DNA of 64,000 bases from Eubacteriaceae bacterium ES3 (GTDB lineage: Bacteria; Bacillota; Clostridia; Eubacteriales; Eubacteriaceae), in assembly GCA_030586155.1 (NCBI GenBank), contig CP130741.1:2040680-2104679 (forward strand). The letters run 5' to 3'. This document shows positions 17,643 through 26,892 of this stretch, piece by piece. Positions within the stretch are counted from its first letter, which is position 1, and each line of letters opens with the position of its first letter. The notes under the pieces were generated by a model that did no database searches, was not told the origin of the DNA, and was given only the letters and a program-made list of their open reading frames with translations. The position numbers and the translations under genes are program-made.

Positions 17643-17966
17643 TTATTTCTTTCCTTTCTTTTTTACTTTTGGCATGGGCAGTTCATCAAACATTTCAGTG
17701 ACTGCCTGGCATAACAAATCCTGATTATCGACATCATCAACCAGAATCATTTCTTTTGCGCCCTGATAGGGTGGCATAATCCTTGCGTCAGCAAAATATT
17801 TTTTACTGGCTTCTGTAATTTTTAGCATAAAACCAGGTTCATAAATCCCGCCAATTATCTTTTCACGATAATAAAAGATATAACCGCCCATCATTGCTCG
17901 AGACCGTACATGACCAAGGGGTTCGAGCTGCTCCATCATGTAATCTGCAAATTCATTATTACTCAT
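17643..17966 (-). CDS. TfoX/Sxy N-terminal domain protein
   Basis: 107 residues. MEQLEPLGHVRSRAMMGGYIFYYREKIIGGIYEPGFMLKIT and KKYFADARIMPPYQGAKEMILVDDV are the TfoX_N fold. The C-terminal competence domain of proteobacterial TfoX is absent, as is usual for this type. Role in Firmicutes unknown. The start ATG overlaps the end of the GNAT remnant. Confidence 0.85.
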   Translation of the reverse strand: MSNNEFADYMMEQLEPLGHVRSRAMMGGYIFYYREKIIGGIYEPGFMLKITEASKKYFADARIMPPYQGAKEMILVDDVDNQDLLCQAVTEMFDELPMPKVKKKGKK

Positions 17967-18173
17967 TTTTTCCCCTTTTCTTTGGCATCATCTATACACC
18001 CTTTTAAAAGATCGTTTGCGTAACCATTCCCCTTTCAGGAAAACCAGCCATTCCTCCATACGGTCTCGCAGCCACCTCTTTTTAGAATCAACCTGGGGGG
18101 CACTCTTCCTGGAAATAGCACAGCAGATGTGTTCATTTTCAAGATTTTCCTCAGTCAGCTTAATATAATCCAT
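17963..18173 (-). pseudogene. YoaP-like GNAT acetyltransferase remnant with an internal deletion
   Basis: The first 47 codons read MDYIKLTEENLENEHICCAI...DRMEEWLVFLKG, the start of YoaP-type acetyltransferases. The frame then runs into WLRKRSFKRVYR and stops at 17988. In the next frame the DNA continues as GNGYANDLLKGCIDDAKEKGKK, which is the acetyl-CoA-binding part of the same family, and ends at 17963 where TfoX begins. About 40 residues between two Lys-Gly codon pairs are gone and the frame has changed. No working enzyme is expected. Confidence 0.7.
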
Positions 18174-18185
18174 CTGTTACTCTCC

Positions 18186-19088
18186 TCAATAATTTGTTTG
18201 CATCCTTGCTAAAATTTCTTTCATTTCATCTCTTATAGACAGGGGCTCTAACAATACCACTTTGTCCTGAAAAGTCATCAACCAGGAAATCAAATTGTCT
18301 TTGTCTGAATAATTAAAATGAAACAAGAGGTTGCCATCATTCTGTTCGATAAAACTTTGGGTACCAAATTCTTCAATCAGCCGCCACTTGCAATTGGCAT
18401 CAAATAATGCTTTCACTCTGATGTTCGGTTTAAAAACATTTTCACTGCTTAAATCTGGAATTTCAACTTTCCTTTTTTTGAACATTTCCTGCGATATTAT
18501 TAATTCTTCCATTCGGTTAAGCTTGAACAAGCGAAAATCTTCCCTAGTTAAGCACCATCCCCATAAATACCAGTTAGCCCACTGGAAAATTAAAAAATAT
18601 GGTTCAATTTCGCGGTCACTTTCACCGCTCATAGAGAAATACCTGAATCTCAAAATTTTTTGGTCATCTATCGCTGTTCGAATCAGCTCAATTTTAGGTG
18701 CCAGACTTTCTTTGTACCATGAAGATAGATCAATCAAAATACTCTGATCTCCAGTTAAAAAATCGGATGAACCCAGAGATAATTTTTCCATCAGTTGTCC
18801 ATATTGATTACTGCCATTGGCGCTGTCAAGACTTCTAATACCAGCCAGGATGTCCTGCATTTCTGACTTTGTTAACAGGGTACGTTCCAACTTGAACTCT
18901 TTCATAATTGAAATCCCACCACCAATACCTTGTTTTGTCACAATAGGAATTCCAGCTTTACATAAATCTTCAATGTCACGATTTATCGTTCTCCTGGAGA
19001 CTTCAAATTTTTCAGCCAACTCAGGCGCTGTTACAGTATCTTTTTGCAATAAGTGGGTTAAAATACCTATCAGTCTATCAATTTTCAT
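18186..19088 (-). CDS. YafY-family (HTH + WYL domain) transcriptional regulator
   Basis: 300 residues. The N-terminal HTH is DRLIGILTHLLQKDTVTAPELAEKFEVSRRTINRDIEDL, followed by AGIPIVTKQGIGGGISIM. The WYL part includes LRFRYFSMSGESDREIEPYFLIFQWANWYLWGWCLTREDFRLFKLNRM. WYL domains are thought to bind nucleic acid or small ligands. It is first in an operon with the GNAT remnant, TfoX-like and GyrI-like genes, a combination that suggests it controls them. Confidence 0.88.
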   Translation of the reverse strand: MKIDRLIGILTHLLQKDTVTAPELAEKFEVSRRTINRDIEDLCKAGIPIVTKQGIGGGISIMKEFKLERTLLTKSEMQDILAGIRSLDSANGSNQYGQLMEKLSLGSSDFLTGDQSILIDLSSWYKESLAPKIELIRTAIDDQKILRFRYFSMSGESDREIEPYFLIFQWANWYLWGWCLTREDFRLFKLNRMEELIISQEMFKKRKVEIPDLSSENVFKPNIRVKALFDANCKWRLIEEFGTQSFIEQNDGNLLFHFNYSDKDNLISWLMTFQDKVVLLEPLSIRDEMKEILARMQTNY

Positions 19089-19123
19089 AACATTCCTTTC
19101 AAGATATTATCATCATAACAAAT

Positions 19124-19151
19124 AAAACACGACATCTGTACGTCGTGTTTT
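19124..19151. terminator. Perfect 10-bp hairpin, bidirectional terminator shape
   Basis: AAAACACGAC and GTCGTGTTTT pair perfectly around an 8-base loop. It lies downstream of the BASS transporter gene on the minus strand, just before the YafY gene. Confidence 0.75.
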
Positions 19152-19230
19152 ATCATATCAGAATTATTTTATTTTGACCAAGAAAAAATATTAGCCCGTT
19201 TAAAGCAGCGTTATATCCATCCATTTTTTC

Positions 19231-20196
19231 TTAAAATTTATCTGCCGCTATGCTTTGTTCCCGAGATTTAATGATTGCTGCAAATATAGCTCCTGAAACA
19301 TTATGCCACGCACTAAAAAGTGCAGCTGGGACTGCCGCAATCGGAACAGCTGCAAACTGACTCGTCGCCAGCGAGGCCGCAAGACCTGAATTCTGCATTC
19401 CCACTTCAACAGCCATGGTAATACATTTCTTTCTGCTCATCCCAGATAGTCTGCCAACAAAATAACCAAGTGCATACCCTAATAAGTTGTGCAGTATTAT
19501 GACAATGACAATTATACCTAAAGAACTGAGAATATTTTCAGAATTAGCCCCAATTACACCCCCAACAATACAGGCAATTGCCAGAGCTGAAACTGCCGGC
19601 ATAAATTCGTTAACAAAATCTGCTCTTTCTTTTAGCAGCGATTTTATTAAAAGACCTAATGCAATTGGAACTATCACAACTTCAATAATGCTGACAAACA
19701 TACTGACAGGATCAAATGAAACCGTTTGTCGGATTAAGAAATAAGTGATGGCCGGCGTTAGAATCGGTGCCAAAAGTGTAGATACTGTTGTCATCGCAAC
19801 TGAAAAGGCCACATCTCCGCCAGCCATATAAGCAATAACATTTGAAGATGTACCACCAGGACAGGTTCCCACTAACACAACCCCCACCATCAGTCCTTCT
19901 TGCAGTCCAAATAATTTTGACAGAATAACCGCTAATAATGGCATAATCAAAAATTGTGCTGCTGTCCCTTTCAGAATATCCAGTGGTTTTTTAATCACTA
20001 CTTTAAAATCTTCCAGTTTTAAGGTCATACCCATACCAAACATAATCAGACCTAAAAGTAGGGTAATAACCGACTGGCCCATCAACTTTATGGTCACCCA
20101 AGAAAAAACTTCCGGTTTCATGAAGCCTAACAGCATACAAATTATAATAATCAGTCCAAAGTATTTTGAGATTCCCTTTGCTATTTTAAATATCAC
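19231..20196 (-). CDS. Bile acid:sodium symporter (BASS) family transporter
   Basis: 321 residues with a GTG start (AAGAGGATAAT upstream; the ATG in another frame was rejected). About ten membrane helices. Family blocks are LLLGLIMFGMGMTL, VLVGTCPGGTSSNVIAYMAGGDVAFSVAMTTVSTLLAPILTP and TMAVEVGMQNSGLAASLA. Bacterial members move organic anions such as pantoate, pyruvate-like acids or bile acids with sodium; the cargo here is unknown. It follows the 143-residue gene by 9 bases, implying one operon. Confidence 0.9.
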   Translation of the reverse strand: MIFKIAKGISKYFGLIIIICMLLGFMKPEVFSWVTIKLMGQSVITLLLGLIMFGMGMTLKLEDFKVVIKKPLDILKGTAAQFLIMPLLAVILSKLFGLQEGLMVGVVLVGTCPGGTSSNVIAYMAGGDVAFSVAMTTVSTLLAPILTPAITYFLIRQTVSFDPVSMFVSIIEVVIVPIALGLLIKSLLKERADFVNEFMPAVSALAIACIVGGVIGANSENILSSLGIIVIVIILHNLLGYALGYFVGRLSGMSRKKCITMAVEVGMQNSGLAASLATSQFAAVPIAAVPAALFSAWHNVSGAIFAAIIKSREQSIAADKF

Positions 20197-20205
20197 ATTA
20201 TCCTC

Positions 20206-20637
20206 TTAATTAAGTAATTCGGAGGTTTTTGTAAAATCAAACCGACTGGTTGTATACACATCATCTTCATCTGATACGTAATAGAGATTAATCTTAGATC
20301 CCAACTCATACCAGCGGTTATATTTTTCGCCAAGTTTAATCAACTCTAAAACTATTCTGTTACAGCGTTTGACTTCCTCTAAGCTTTCTGCAAAACCATT
20401 TACAATCATATATAGAGAGTTCTCGCCCTGATACTGAATCGTAATCATATCAGGATTGCCGTGATCAGCATATTCAGATACTTCAATATTTTCTTTTGTA
20501 ATAAATTCCTGTTTTTCATTGTCATATGTCATCATTTTTTGATTATAAAAAATTTGTGTTTCGTTAAATATATCGAATTTTCTTAACATTTCCGCTATTT
20601 CCTGCGCCATCACTTCGTTTGTTTCATAATTTGTCAT
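20206..20637 (-). CDS. Unrecognised 143-residue protein
   Basis: ATG at 20637 with AGGAGTGGAAGG upstream. No known family recognised. Acidic and soluble, with likely alpha/beta make-up: MAQEIAEMLRKFDIFNETQIFYNQKMM, then DMITIQYQGENSLYMIVNG and a helix EEVKRCNRIVLELIKLGEKY. Co-transcribed with the BASS transporter (9-base gap). Confidence 0.7.
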   Translation of the reverse strand: MTNYETNEVMAQEIAEMLRKFDIFNETQIFYNQKMMTYDNEKQEFITKENIEVSEYADHGNPDMITIQYQGENSLYMIVNGFAESLEEVKRCNRIVLELIKLGEKYNRWYELGSKINLYYVSDEDDVYTTSRFDFTKTSELLN

Positions 20638-20723
20638 CGCCTTCCACTCCTAACATTTAAAATTTATATGAGTAGTATACCATAAAATTATAAGAAAAAA
20701 ATAAGCGCAAATGATTGCAATTC

Positions 20724-20752
20724 TTTACAATTTTCACATTTACACTTATACT
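20724..20752 (+). promoter_or_regulatory. Vegetative promoter of the 93-residue protein gene
   Basis: TTTACA (20724-20729), 17-bp spacer, TATACT (20747-20752), 57 bases before the ATG at 20809. Confidence 0.65.
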
Positions 20753-20808
20753 CTACATATGTCTTTTTTAGGGCAAAAAACTAGCTATATAAAAACTGGA
20801 GGAAACAA

Positions 20809-21090
20809 ATGTTTAGAATTTGGGGGAAACTTATTAAACGCAACAAATTTATTAAAGAAAGCGTGGTTGAAATTGATGACCATACGACTAGTATAGATGA
20901 AAAAGTTGAAACAGCACTGGAAAACTTCTGCCAACAATTTGATCTGGAAAAACCAATCTGGTTTGACAAAAACACAAAGGAGCTTTCTAACTTTTCAAAA
21001 ACCAGCTTTAGAGAAGACCAATTTATGGAATCAATCTGGTTTGATTATTTTGAAATTGAAATAATCGATGACGGAAAAAAGAAGTCCTGA
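20809..21090 (+). CDS. Unrecognised 93-residue protein
   Basis: Strong RBS (ACTGGAGG) before the ATG and a good promoter, so probably expressed. The family is not recognised, though the layout is that of a small conserved clostridial protein: basic start MFRIWGKLIKRNKFIKES, helical middle DEKVETALENFCQQFDLEKPIWF, C-terminal FREDQFMESIWFDYFEIEII. Confidence 0.65.
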   Translation: MFRIWGKLIKRNKFIKESVVEIDDHTTSIDEKVETALENFCQQFDLEKPIWFDKNTKELSNFSKTSFREDQFMESIWFDYFEIEIIDDGKKKS

Positions 21091-21100
21091 TATTATCTGT

Positions 21101-21457
21101 CTACTTTTCCGCACGGAGAATCTTTTCCATTGCCTTGCCTTTTGCCAGCTCATCGATCAGTTTATCAAGATATCTGATCTCTTGCATCAGCGGCTCTTTT
21201 ATCTCTTCAACCCTTATTCCACAAATAACACCTTTTATCAACCTTCTGTTTGGATTCATAAGAGGTGCTTCTCTGAAAAAACCTTCAAAACTGATTTCTT
21301 CATCCACTTGACGATCGAGCATCGCTTGATCATACCCGGTCATCCAGCATATAGTTTCGTCAACTTCTGCCTTACTGCGACCCTTTTTCTCAGCTTTTTT
21401 AATGTAAAGTGGGTAGACTTTTGCAAAACTCATTGAATAAATTTTATCATTGGCCAT
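21101..21457 (-). CDS. DUF2200 family protein
   Basis: 118 residues. The whole chain fits DUF2200: [58 protein letters not shown] and [40 protein letters not shown]. Soluble; function unknown. Convergent with the 93-residue gene. Confidence 0.9.
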   Translation of the reverse strand: MANDKIYSMSFAKVYPLYIKKAEKKGRSKAEVDETICWMTGYDQAMLDRQVDEEISFEGFFREAPLMNPNRRLIKGVICGIRVEEIKEPLMQEIRYLDKLIDELAKGKAMEKILRAEK

Positions 21458-21492
21458 TTTTTTATCCTTTCAAATTTCAATATTAAATTAAA

Positions 21493-21948
21493 CTACTTTT
21501 TTCTTGATTGTTCGTAGATATTGATATACTCTTGAACAGTCATCTTTTTACAAAGCTCGGCAATTAAATCATAAGGTATCAACGACGTATTTTTAAAGCG
21601 TATACAGCTTTTGCCCATGTCCAGTTTTGTTGGTACCTGAAGCTGATATTCTTTAATAAACCATGTTTCAATGTCTTTATTCGCATATAGTCCGAAATGA
21701 TATAGGGCGATATAATTCTTTTGCGAAGCAAGTGATAAAAAAGGCAGTGGTTCTCCTTTTTTGGTATGATATCCTTTAGGATAGATGGCGAGTGGAACGA
21801 CATATCCGAGCATTCCATATGATATCTGCTCAGAAAATCCATCTGGTAAATTGGCCTTGACAACTGTTCTTAAATGTTCCATCGGCTCTTTTCTATTAGC
21901 AGGCAGTGCTGCTAAATATTCTTCCACACTTTTGACATCATAAATCAT
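21493..21948 (-). CDS. DUF1801 family (YdhG-like) protein
   Basis: 151 residues from the ATG at 21948, which has AAGGGG 6 bases upstream; an upstream hydrophobic extension has no RBS. MEHLRTVVKANLPDGFSEQISYGMLGYVVPLAIYPKGYHTKKGEPLPFLSLASQKNYIALYHFG and the C-terminal MGKSCIRFKN are typical of DUF1801. Members have been likened to frataxin-type iron chaperones, but function is not established. Confidence 0.88.
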   Translation of the reverse strand: MIYDVKSVEEYLAALPANRKEPMEHLRTVVKANLPDGFSEQISYGMLGYVVPLAIYPKGYHTKKGEPLPFLSLASQKNYIALYHFGLYANKDIETWFIKEYQLQVPTKLDMGKSCIRFKNTSLIPYDLIAELCKKMTVQEYINIYEQSRKK

Positions 21949-22026
21949 AATTTCCCCTTCTAAAAGTATTATTAACAAAATAATCACGACTTGTCAAAAT
22001 ATTTCTGAATTATTAAATCCTAACTT

Positions 22027-22518
22027 CTAACTTTTTAATATTGAACTAATTGAAGCAAAGAATTTTTCAATACCTAATTCAATATGCGCAATCATCAGGG
22101 TCGGATCTTCAAAATCAAGCTCAGACAGCAAAATGGATTCAATGATCGCGTCTCTATTTGTTTCTTCATGAAAGATTTCTATCTCATATTCATGGTCCTT
22201 AGTAACCAACAATTTAAATTTATTTGCAATCTCTCGATTGCGAGCAGATAGCCATACTTCAAAGACAGCTTTTTCATGCAGATAGACTATCGCTATTTTA
22301 AGCCCACTTTCTTTTAATTCTTCTGTACTTACCGAGAAATAACTCATATCAAGATAACCATGATATATGCCGCTGATGTTTGCAGCCGGATATTTTCTTA
22401 TTAAATCTACTCTTAATTTACCGATAAATTCTAAAATCCCTTTGTAAGCAGCCTTTATCTCTCCATTTTGTAGGCTTAGTGTGTAGCTTTTTATCAATTG
22501 ATTGATACTTTTCATCAT
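22027..22518 (-). CDS. DUF7000-like conserved protein
   Basis: 163 residues (or 162 from the second ATG). MKSINQLIKSYTLSLQNGEIKAAYKGILEFIGKLR, GYLDMSYFSVSTEELKESGLKIAIVYLHEKAVFEVWLSARNREI are conserved in many clostridial genomes under a DUF that I believe is DUF7000. Soluble; function unknown. Single gene. Confidence 0.7.
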   Translation of the reverse strand: MMKSINQLIKSYTLSLQNGEIKAAYKGILEFIGKLRVDLIRKYPAANISGIYHGYLDMSYFSVSTEELKESGLKIAIVYLHEKAVFEVWLSARNREIANKFKLLVTKDHEYEIEIFHEETNRDAIIESILLSELDFEDPTLMIAHIELGIEKFFASISSILKS

Positions 22519-22759
22519 TTCTATCCTTCCATACTTATATCTCTGTTTGAGGAATTTTCAGAAAATACCTGTTAATTCATTATACCCAGTTTCATTGTCT
22601 ACCGACATTTTATTAGAAATATATCATAACATTTTTTTAAATTGGAAGGACGAAAATAATCTATCGCAGCACATTCTAATAAATTTTTATCTTTAGAAAG
22701 AGCATTTATTCATTCATATGAACAATCTTACCCATCATTTCTCATATTAAAAGATCATG

Positions 22760-22792
22760 AAGCTTCTTTTCGTGTGAAAGCTTAATTTTTTA
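22760..22792 (+). terminator. Terminator-like hairpin without a matching upstream gene
   Basis: AAGCTTC pairs with GAAAGCTT around CTTTTCGTGT-type loop bases and is followed by AATTTTTT on the plus strand. No plus-strand gene ends here, so it could end a small RNA or belong to the leader of the Crp/Fnr gene. Confidence 0.35.
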
Positions 22793-22839
22793 TTGCCGGC
22801 CCACTCAAAAACAGATATGATTATACAGAGAAAAAAGAA

Positions 22840-23514
22840 ATGAGAAAAACGATGAACATTAATACTAAAAAATATAATTGCATGAAAGAATTGGAGATTT
22901 TTGATATTCTAACAGCAAACGAAAAGCTGGCAATTCACGACCTGGCTAGAGGTAATTTGCTCAAAAAAGGTGAGTTTCTTTTTAATCAGGGTGATGAAGG
23001 TCATAAGGTTTTTTTAATTCAGACTGGCAAAATCATGTTGCAAAAATATACTGAAGAGGGGACAAAAATTGTCATCGACATATTAAAACCGGGGGATTTA
23101 ATATGTGAAAATATCATTTTCGAAGAAATCAATTATCCCTTTAGCGGTGTTGCATTAGAAAACAGCTACATCTGCGCATGTTCAAAAAATGAAATGAATA
23201 CGTTAATAAAGGATCCACTGATACTTGAAAAAATTTTCATGAGCATCAACAATAAAATGTTAGCTTATACCGAAAGAATGACTACCCATGCGATTAAAGA
23301 TGTTCAGAGCAAAATCTATACGACACTTAAATTAATCGCTGACCGTCACGGGCGAAAAACCAAAGACGGTTTAGAAATCGATTGTTATTTAAGCCACGAA
23401 GATATTGGCTTTCTAGTAAACGCTTCAAGAGTAACTGTAACCCGTTCAATTAACGAATTGATTGAAATGGGAAAACTTGGTAAAAAAAACCGACATTACA
23501 TTATTTCTCTATAA
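22840..23514 (+). CDS. Crp/Fnr family transcriptional regulator
   Basis: 224 residues; the ATG at 22840 and one four codons later are both possible. The cyclic-nucleotide-fold part is LLKKGEFLFNQGDEGHKVFLIQTGKIMLQKYTEEGTKIVIDILKPGDLICEN. The C-terminal HTH is LSHEDIGFLVNASRVTVTRSINELIEMGKL. The N-terminal Cys pattern for an Fnr-type Fe-S cluster is not clear, although several cysteines are present (YICACSKNEM). The next gene is an FMN reductase with a CxxCxxC site, a likely target. Confidence 0.9.
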   Translation: MRKTMNINTKKYNCMKELEIFDILTANEKLAIHDLARGNLLKKGEFLFNQGDEGHKVFLIQTGKIMLQKYTEEGTKIVIDILKPGDLICENIIFEEINYPFSGVALENSYICACSKNEMNTLIKDPLILEKIFMSINNKMLAYTERMTTHAIKDVQSKIYTTLKLIADRHGRKTKDGLEIDCYLSHEDIGFLVNASRVTVTRSINELIEMGKLGKKNRHYIISL

Positions 23515-23588
23515 ATTGTAGCCTGCTATACAGAAGTTATTCATCGGTCTCGATATAATCGGAATAGAATAATTTTCAGGAGGCAAAA

Positions 23589-24344
23589 ATGGAAAAGATA
23601 GTATGTATCAGCGGTTCGCCTGTTAAAAACAGTAATACAGATAGAATGCTAAAAGGCATCGCAAATGAAACTGGTTTAGAATATGAATTCATCAAATTAA
23701 GCAGCTATACTGTTAAGCCATGCCTAGCCTGCAAGGCATGTGTAAGTACAAACAAATGTATTCAAGAAGACGATTTTCAGGAAATCAGCGAAATGATTGC
23801 AGCTGCAGATGCGGTAATCATCGGTTCATACACACCATATGGAATGATCGATGCTTTTTCAAAAGCGTTTTTTGAGCGGTTATGGTCAATGCGACACATG
23901 AACAGTTTAAACGCCGGTAAATATGCAATCACCGTTGTCACCTCATTAAATCGCGATGTTGCAGCACAAGTCAATCAGGAAATTGCCATGGAGATGGTAA
24001 TGGAGGGCTTCATCTTACTCAACCAACTGGTGGTTAATGGTAGCGTTCCCTGCTTAAGCTGCGGTTATGGCGAAGACTGCAAAAATTCTTTCGCGCAAAT
24101 GCAGGTCGGAGAAAACGGTGCTGTTTCCACCTCAAGCTGTTTTGATGTTGAAAATCAGAAAGTGTATGAAGAAGGCACAAAATTAGGCAAATTATTGGGG
24201 GCTTATCTGCGCGGTGAGCAAAAATTTGATCTTGCAAGTCATCAGAAAAACATTGCTGAAATGATGGACATGATGATGCCGGTAATGGATAAGGGCATTC
24301 GACAATGGCGCGAAGAGGTACTTACATCTGCTATAGAAAGTTAA
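23589..24344 (+). CDS. Flavodoxin-fold NAD(P)H-dependent FMN reductase / iron-sulfur flavoprotein
   Basis: 251 residues; AGGAGG 6 bases before the ATG. IVCISGSPVKNSNTDRML is the FMN phosphate loop, CLACKACVSTNKC is a compact cysteine motif as in iron-sulfur flavoproteins, and ADAVIIGSYTPYGMIDAFSKAFFERLW is the second flavin loop. A second cysteine group (CLSCGYGEDC) is unusual and may bind metal. It transfers electrons to an unknown acceptor in the cytosol. Confidence 0.88.
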   Translation: MEKIVCISGSPVKNSNTDRMLKGIANETGLEYEFIKLSSYTVKPCLACKACVSTNKCIQEDDFQEISEMIAAADAVIIGSYTPYGMIDAFSKAFFERLWSMRHMNSLNAGKYAITVVTSLNRDVAAQVNQEIAMEMVMEGFILLNQLVVNGSVPCLSCGYGEDCKNSFAQMQVGENGAVSTSSCFDVENQKVYEEGTKLGKLLGAYLRGEQKFDLASHQKNIAEMMDMMMPVMDKGIRQWREEVLTSAIES

Positions 24345-24375
24345 TACATAAAAAAATGATTCATTAAAAATTTTA

Positions 24376-24423
24376 AAAAAGTCTTACGAGATTAAAATTA
24401 AATTTATTCTGGTAAGACTTTTG
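24376..24423. terminator. Bidirectional terminator between FMN reductase and CdaR genes
   Basis: AAAAAGTCTTAC pairs with GTAAGACTTTTG with a 24-base loop between convergent genes; T-runs are present on both strands. Confidence 0.8.
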
Positions 24424-25623
24424 TTACTCAAACCTCATTAAAATATCATGTTCCAGGTTTTTTTCCAGTTTTAATCTTTCATAATGAATCAACAACAGTT
24501 GAAATAAAATCCGTTCATTTCCGCTCCCATTAATTGTAAAACCAAGGCACTCTTCCATTTTCTTTTTTCTAAATATTACTGTATTACGATGAATAAAGAG
24601 TTCCATTGCCACTTTTTTATATTGGAAATCATAATCATAAAGCTTTTGCATCGTCATTATTGCATCTTCAGTTCCTTTGCCAAAATATGATTGGATTTTT
24701 TTTAAATATGGTTCTAAAACTCCCGTCCTGATTTCTCGGTCCAGCTGCCAGTAAAGTTTTAAATCATAATAATGATGGGCAAAATAGACAGATTGGGAAG
24801 CAGTCAGTGTCACACTTCTAAACATGTTATAAGCTTCTCGATAAGATTTCTGATATCCGCTAAGACCTGAATAAAAACCGCCAACATATGCAGTCCATTC
24901 ATGTAAAGATTTCAAACCAACTGCACCGGCAAGATAATCATTAATAGATTTCTCTAACTCCCACGGTTCAGTTTTCTCTATTGTTTTAAAAATCACTAAA
25001 TAATCTTCGGACAACAAGGCTGACATATCATTCTTTAAATGTCGGTCTGAGGTTTTTATCTGATTCAGCTCACTTTCCAGAACAGATTTTTTGGCCTCTA
25101 ATTTTCCAGTATAATAAGTAAGCAGTAAAGCCACTCTTGGCTGATCCATCTGATATCCAATTCTTCGCCCCCAATCTCTAAGCTCGTTTTCACCTATTGA
25201 CATAGGATCATAGATCAGGGTATTTAAGAAATTACTTTTATCATTACGATGACTGTAAAATCGTATCATTGATTCCTGTTGCTCAATGATTAATTCAGCT
25301 GTCATTTTTACCAGTTTTCCAATATTACGAACTTCGTTGGAATCGCCAGTAATACCAACCACTCCGATTACTTTATTATTCTTATCAACAATAGGAAGAT
25401 TAATACCTGGTCGCACCCCCATCAGATTCTTCGCTTGTGACTCTGTTACCTCACAAATAATTGCTTGCCTGATTGCCTTCATTGCGGTTTCGTGAAAAGT
25501 ACCAATTCGTTCCGGTGAACCACTGCCAATGATAAATGCTTCTTTATTCATCACATTAATATTATAACCAAGGTTATTCATCACTTCATCCGCAATTTTT
25601 TGAGCAATTTTTTTATCAAGCAT
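24424..25623 (-). CDS. cdaR: CdaR family sugar-diacid regulator
   Basis: 399 residues. The N-terminal ligand domain is MLDKKIAQKIADEVMNNLGYNINVMNKEAFIIGSGSPERIGTFHETA and INLPIVDKNNKVIGVVGITGD. The C-terminal PucR-type HTH is LYDYDFQYKKVAMELFIHRNTVIFRKKKMEECLG. CdaR activates glycerate/glucarate genes when it senses sugar diacids. Here it lies 72 bases downstream of glycerate kinase in the same direction, a common pairing. Confidence 0.9.
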   Translation of the reverse strand: MLDKKIAQKIADEVMNNLGYNINVMNKEAFIIGSGSPERIGTFHETAMKAIRQAIICEVTESQAKNLMGVRPGINLPIVDKNNKVIGVVGITGDSNEVRNIGKLVKMTAELIIEQQESMIRFYSHRNDKSNFLNTLIYDPMSIGENELRDWGRRIGYQMDQPRVALLLTYYTGKLEAKKSVLESELNQIKTSDRHLKNDMSALLSEDYLVIFKTIEKTEPWELEKSINDYLAGAVGLKSLHEWTAYVGGFYSGLSGYQKSYREAYNMFRSVTLTASQSVYFAHHYYDLKLYWQLDREIRTGVLEPYLKKIQSYFGKGTEDAIMTMQKLYDYDFQYKKVAMELFIHRNTVIFRKKKMEECLGFTINGSGNERILFQLLLIHYERLKLEKNLEHDILMRFE

Positions 25624-25695
25624 CCATAGTACCTTTTTTTATATTCCGAATCACTAAACTAACACCAATAAATTTACGTTTCAATATTAAAATCA

Positions 25696-26826
25696 TCAGA
25701 TTGCCGAAACCAGCTTCATCAGGTTTTCTACTTGGGCCTGTAACAGTTCTCTGGCATGGGCCATCTGCCAATCAAGTCCACGGGTATTATTGCATAGCGC
25801 AAAAGCGGCAATAATCCCTTGTTCAAAGACTTTTTCATAACCTGGTTCAAGCGCTCCAGAAATAATAATTGCCGGAACCTTCTGCTTATGTGCCCGCTTT
25901 CCAACGCCACTGACAACTTTGCCCATAGTACTTTGAATGTCAGTTTTACCTTCGCCTGTAATAACTAAATCTGCTCCTTGAATTTGCCTGTCAAACTGGA
26001 TTTCGTTAAGAACAATCTCAAGTCCAGATTGTAACTGAGCGCCAAAATATGTAACCAGCGGTAAAGCCGTACCACCAGCTGCACCCATTCCTACCAAAGA
26101 AAGCAAAGTTTTCCCTGAGTTTTTTTCAAACAAATCCCCCAGGTGCTCCAGCCCCTTATCAAGAATAGCTACTATTTCAGATGTAGCGCCTTTCTGGGGA
26201 CCATAAATAGCTGCGGCTCCATTTTTACCGCAAAGCGGATTAGAAACGTCACAGGCAATTAAGAAGTCAGCCTCAAAGATTTGAGGATCAACAGCATCTA
26301 AATCGATTTTTTTTATCTCCGCCAGATTTTTACCAAAAGGTAATATCGGTTGATCGTCTTCATTTAGAAATCTTACTCCAAGAGCTGTAGCAAGACCAGT
26401 TCCGCCGTCATTGGTTGCACTGCCACCCAAGCCTAATATAACTTTTTTCAAGCCACGCCGAACAATAGCATCATAAATCATTTCACCCGTACCAAAAGTT
26501 GTTGTATTTAGAGGATTTTGCTCTTCCTTTTTAATCAGTGTCAAGCCAGATGCTGCTGCCATCTCAATAACAGCAGTCTGATTATCAATAATTCCATATT
26601 CAGCCTGGATATTTCTATATAAGGGATCATGCACCTGCAAACTGATACGCTCACCGATGCCTCCCTGCATTAGAGCTGAAACCATTCCTTCACCACCATC
26701 GGAAATCGGAATTTTTTTAATTTTTGCATCCGGAATGACATTGATAATCGCTGTTTCGATTATATCACAGACCTCAATAGCCGTTAATGACCCTTTATAT
26801 GAATCCGGTGAGATAACAATTTTCAT
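25696..26826 (-). CDS. glxK: Glycerate kinase, GarK/GlxK family
   Basis: 376 residues, the typical length. KIVISPDSYKGSLTAIEVCDIIETA, ISDGGEGMVSALMQG, GLGGSATNDGGTGLATALGVRF, CDVSNPLCGKNGAAAIYGPQKGA and VITGEGKTDIQSTMGKVVSGV are diagnostic. It phosphorylates D-glycerate (usually at O2) to feed glycolysis. GGAGGATAAATAAT precedes the ATG. Paired with CdaR, so induction by glycerate or sugar acids is likely. Confidence 0.95.
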   Translation of the reverse strand: MKIVISPDSYKGSLTAIEVCDIIETAIINVIPDAKIKKIPISDGGEGMVSALMQGGIGERISLQVHDPLYRNIQAEYGIIDNQTAVIEMAAASGLTLIKKEEQNPLNTTTFGTGEMIYDAIVRRGLKKVILGLGGSATNDGGTGLATALGVRFLNEDDQPILPFGKNLAEIKKIDLDAVDPQIFEADFLIACDVSNPLCGKNGAAAIYGPQKGATSEIVAILDKGLEHLGDLFEKNSGKTLLSLVGMGAAGGTALPLVTYFGAQLQSGLEIVLNEIQFDRQIQGADLVITGEGKTDIQSTMGKVVSGVGKRAHKQKVPAIIISGALEPGYEKVFEQGIIAAFALCNNTRGLDWQMAHARELLQAQVENLMKLVSAI

Positions 26827-26892
26827 ATTATTTATCCTCCATTAGCTGAGCGCCTTAAAATGTCTTTCTTATTTATGTGAAATGCAAGATTC

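Noticed and set aside
22760-22792. Terminator-like hairpin as evidence of a plus-strand gene upstream
   Set aside because: No plus-strand frame or promoter was found before it; kept only as a low-confidence feature.
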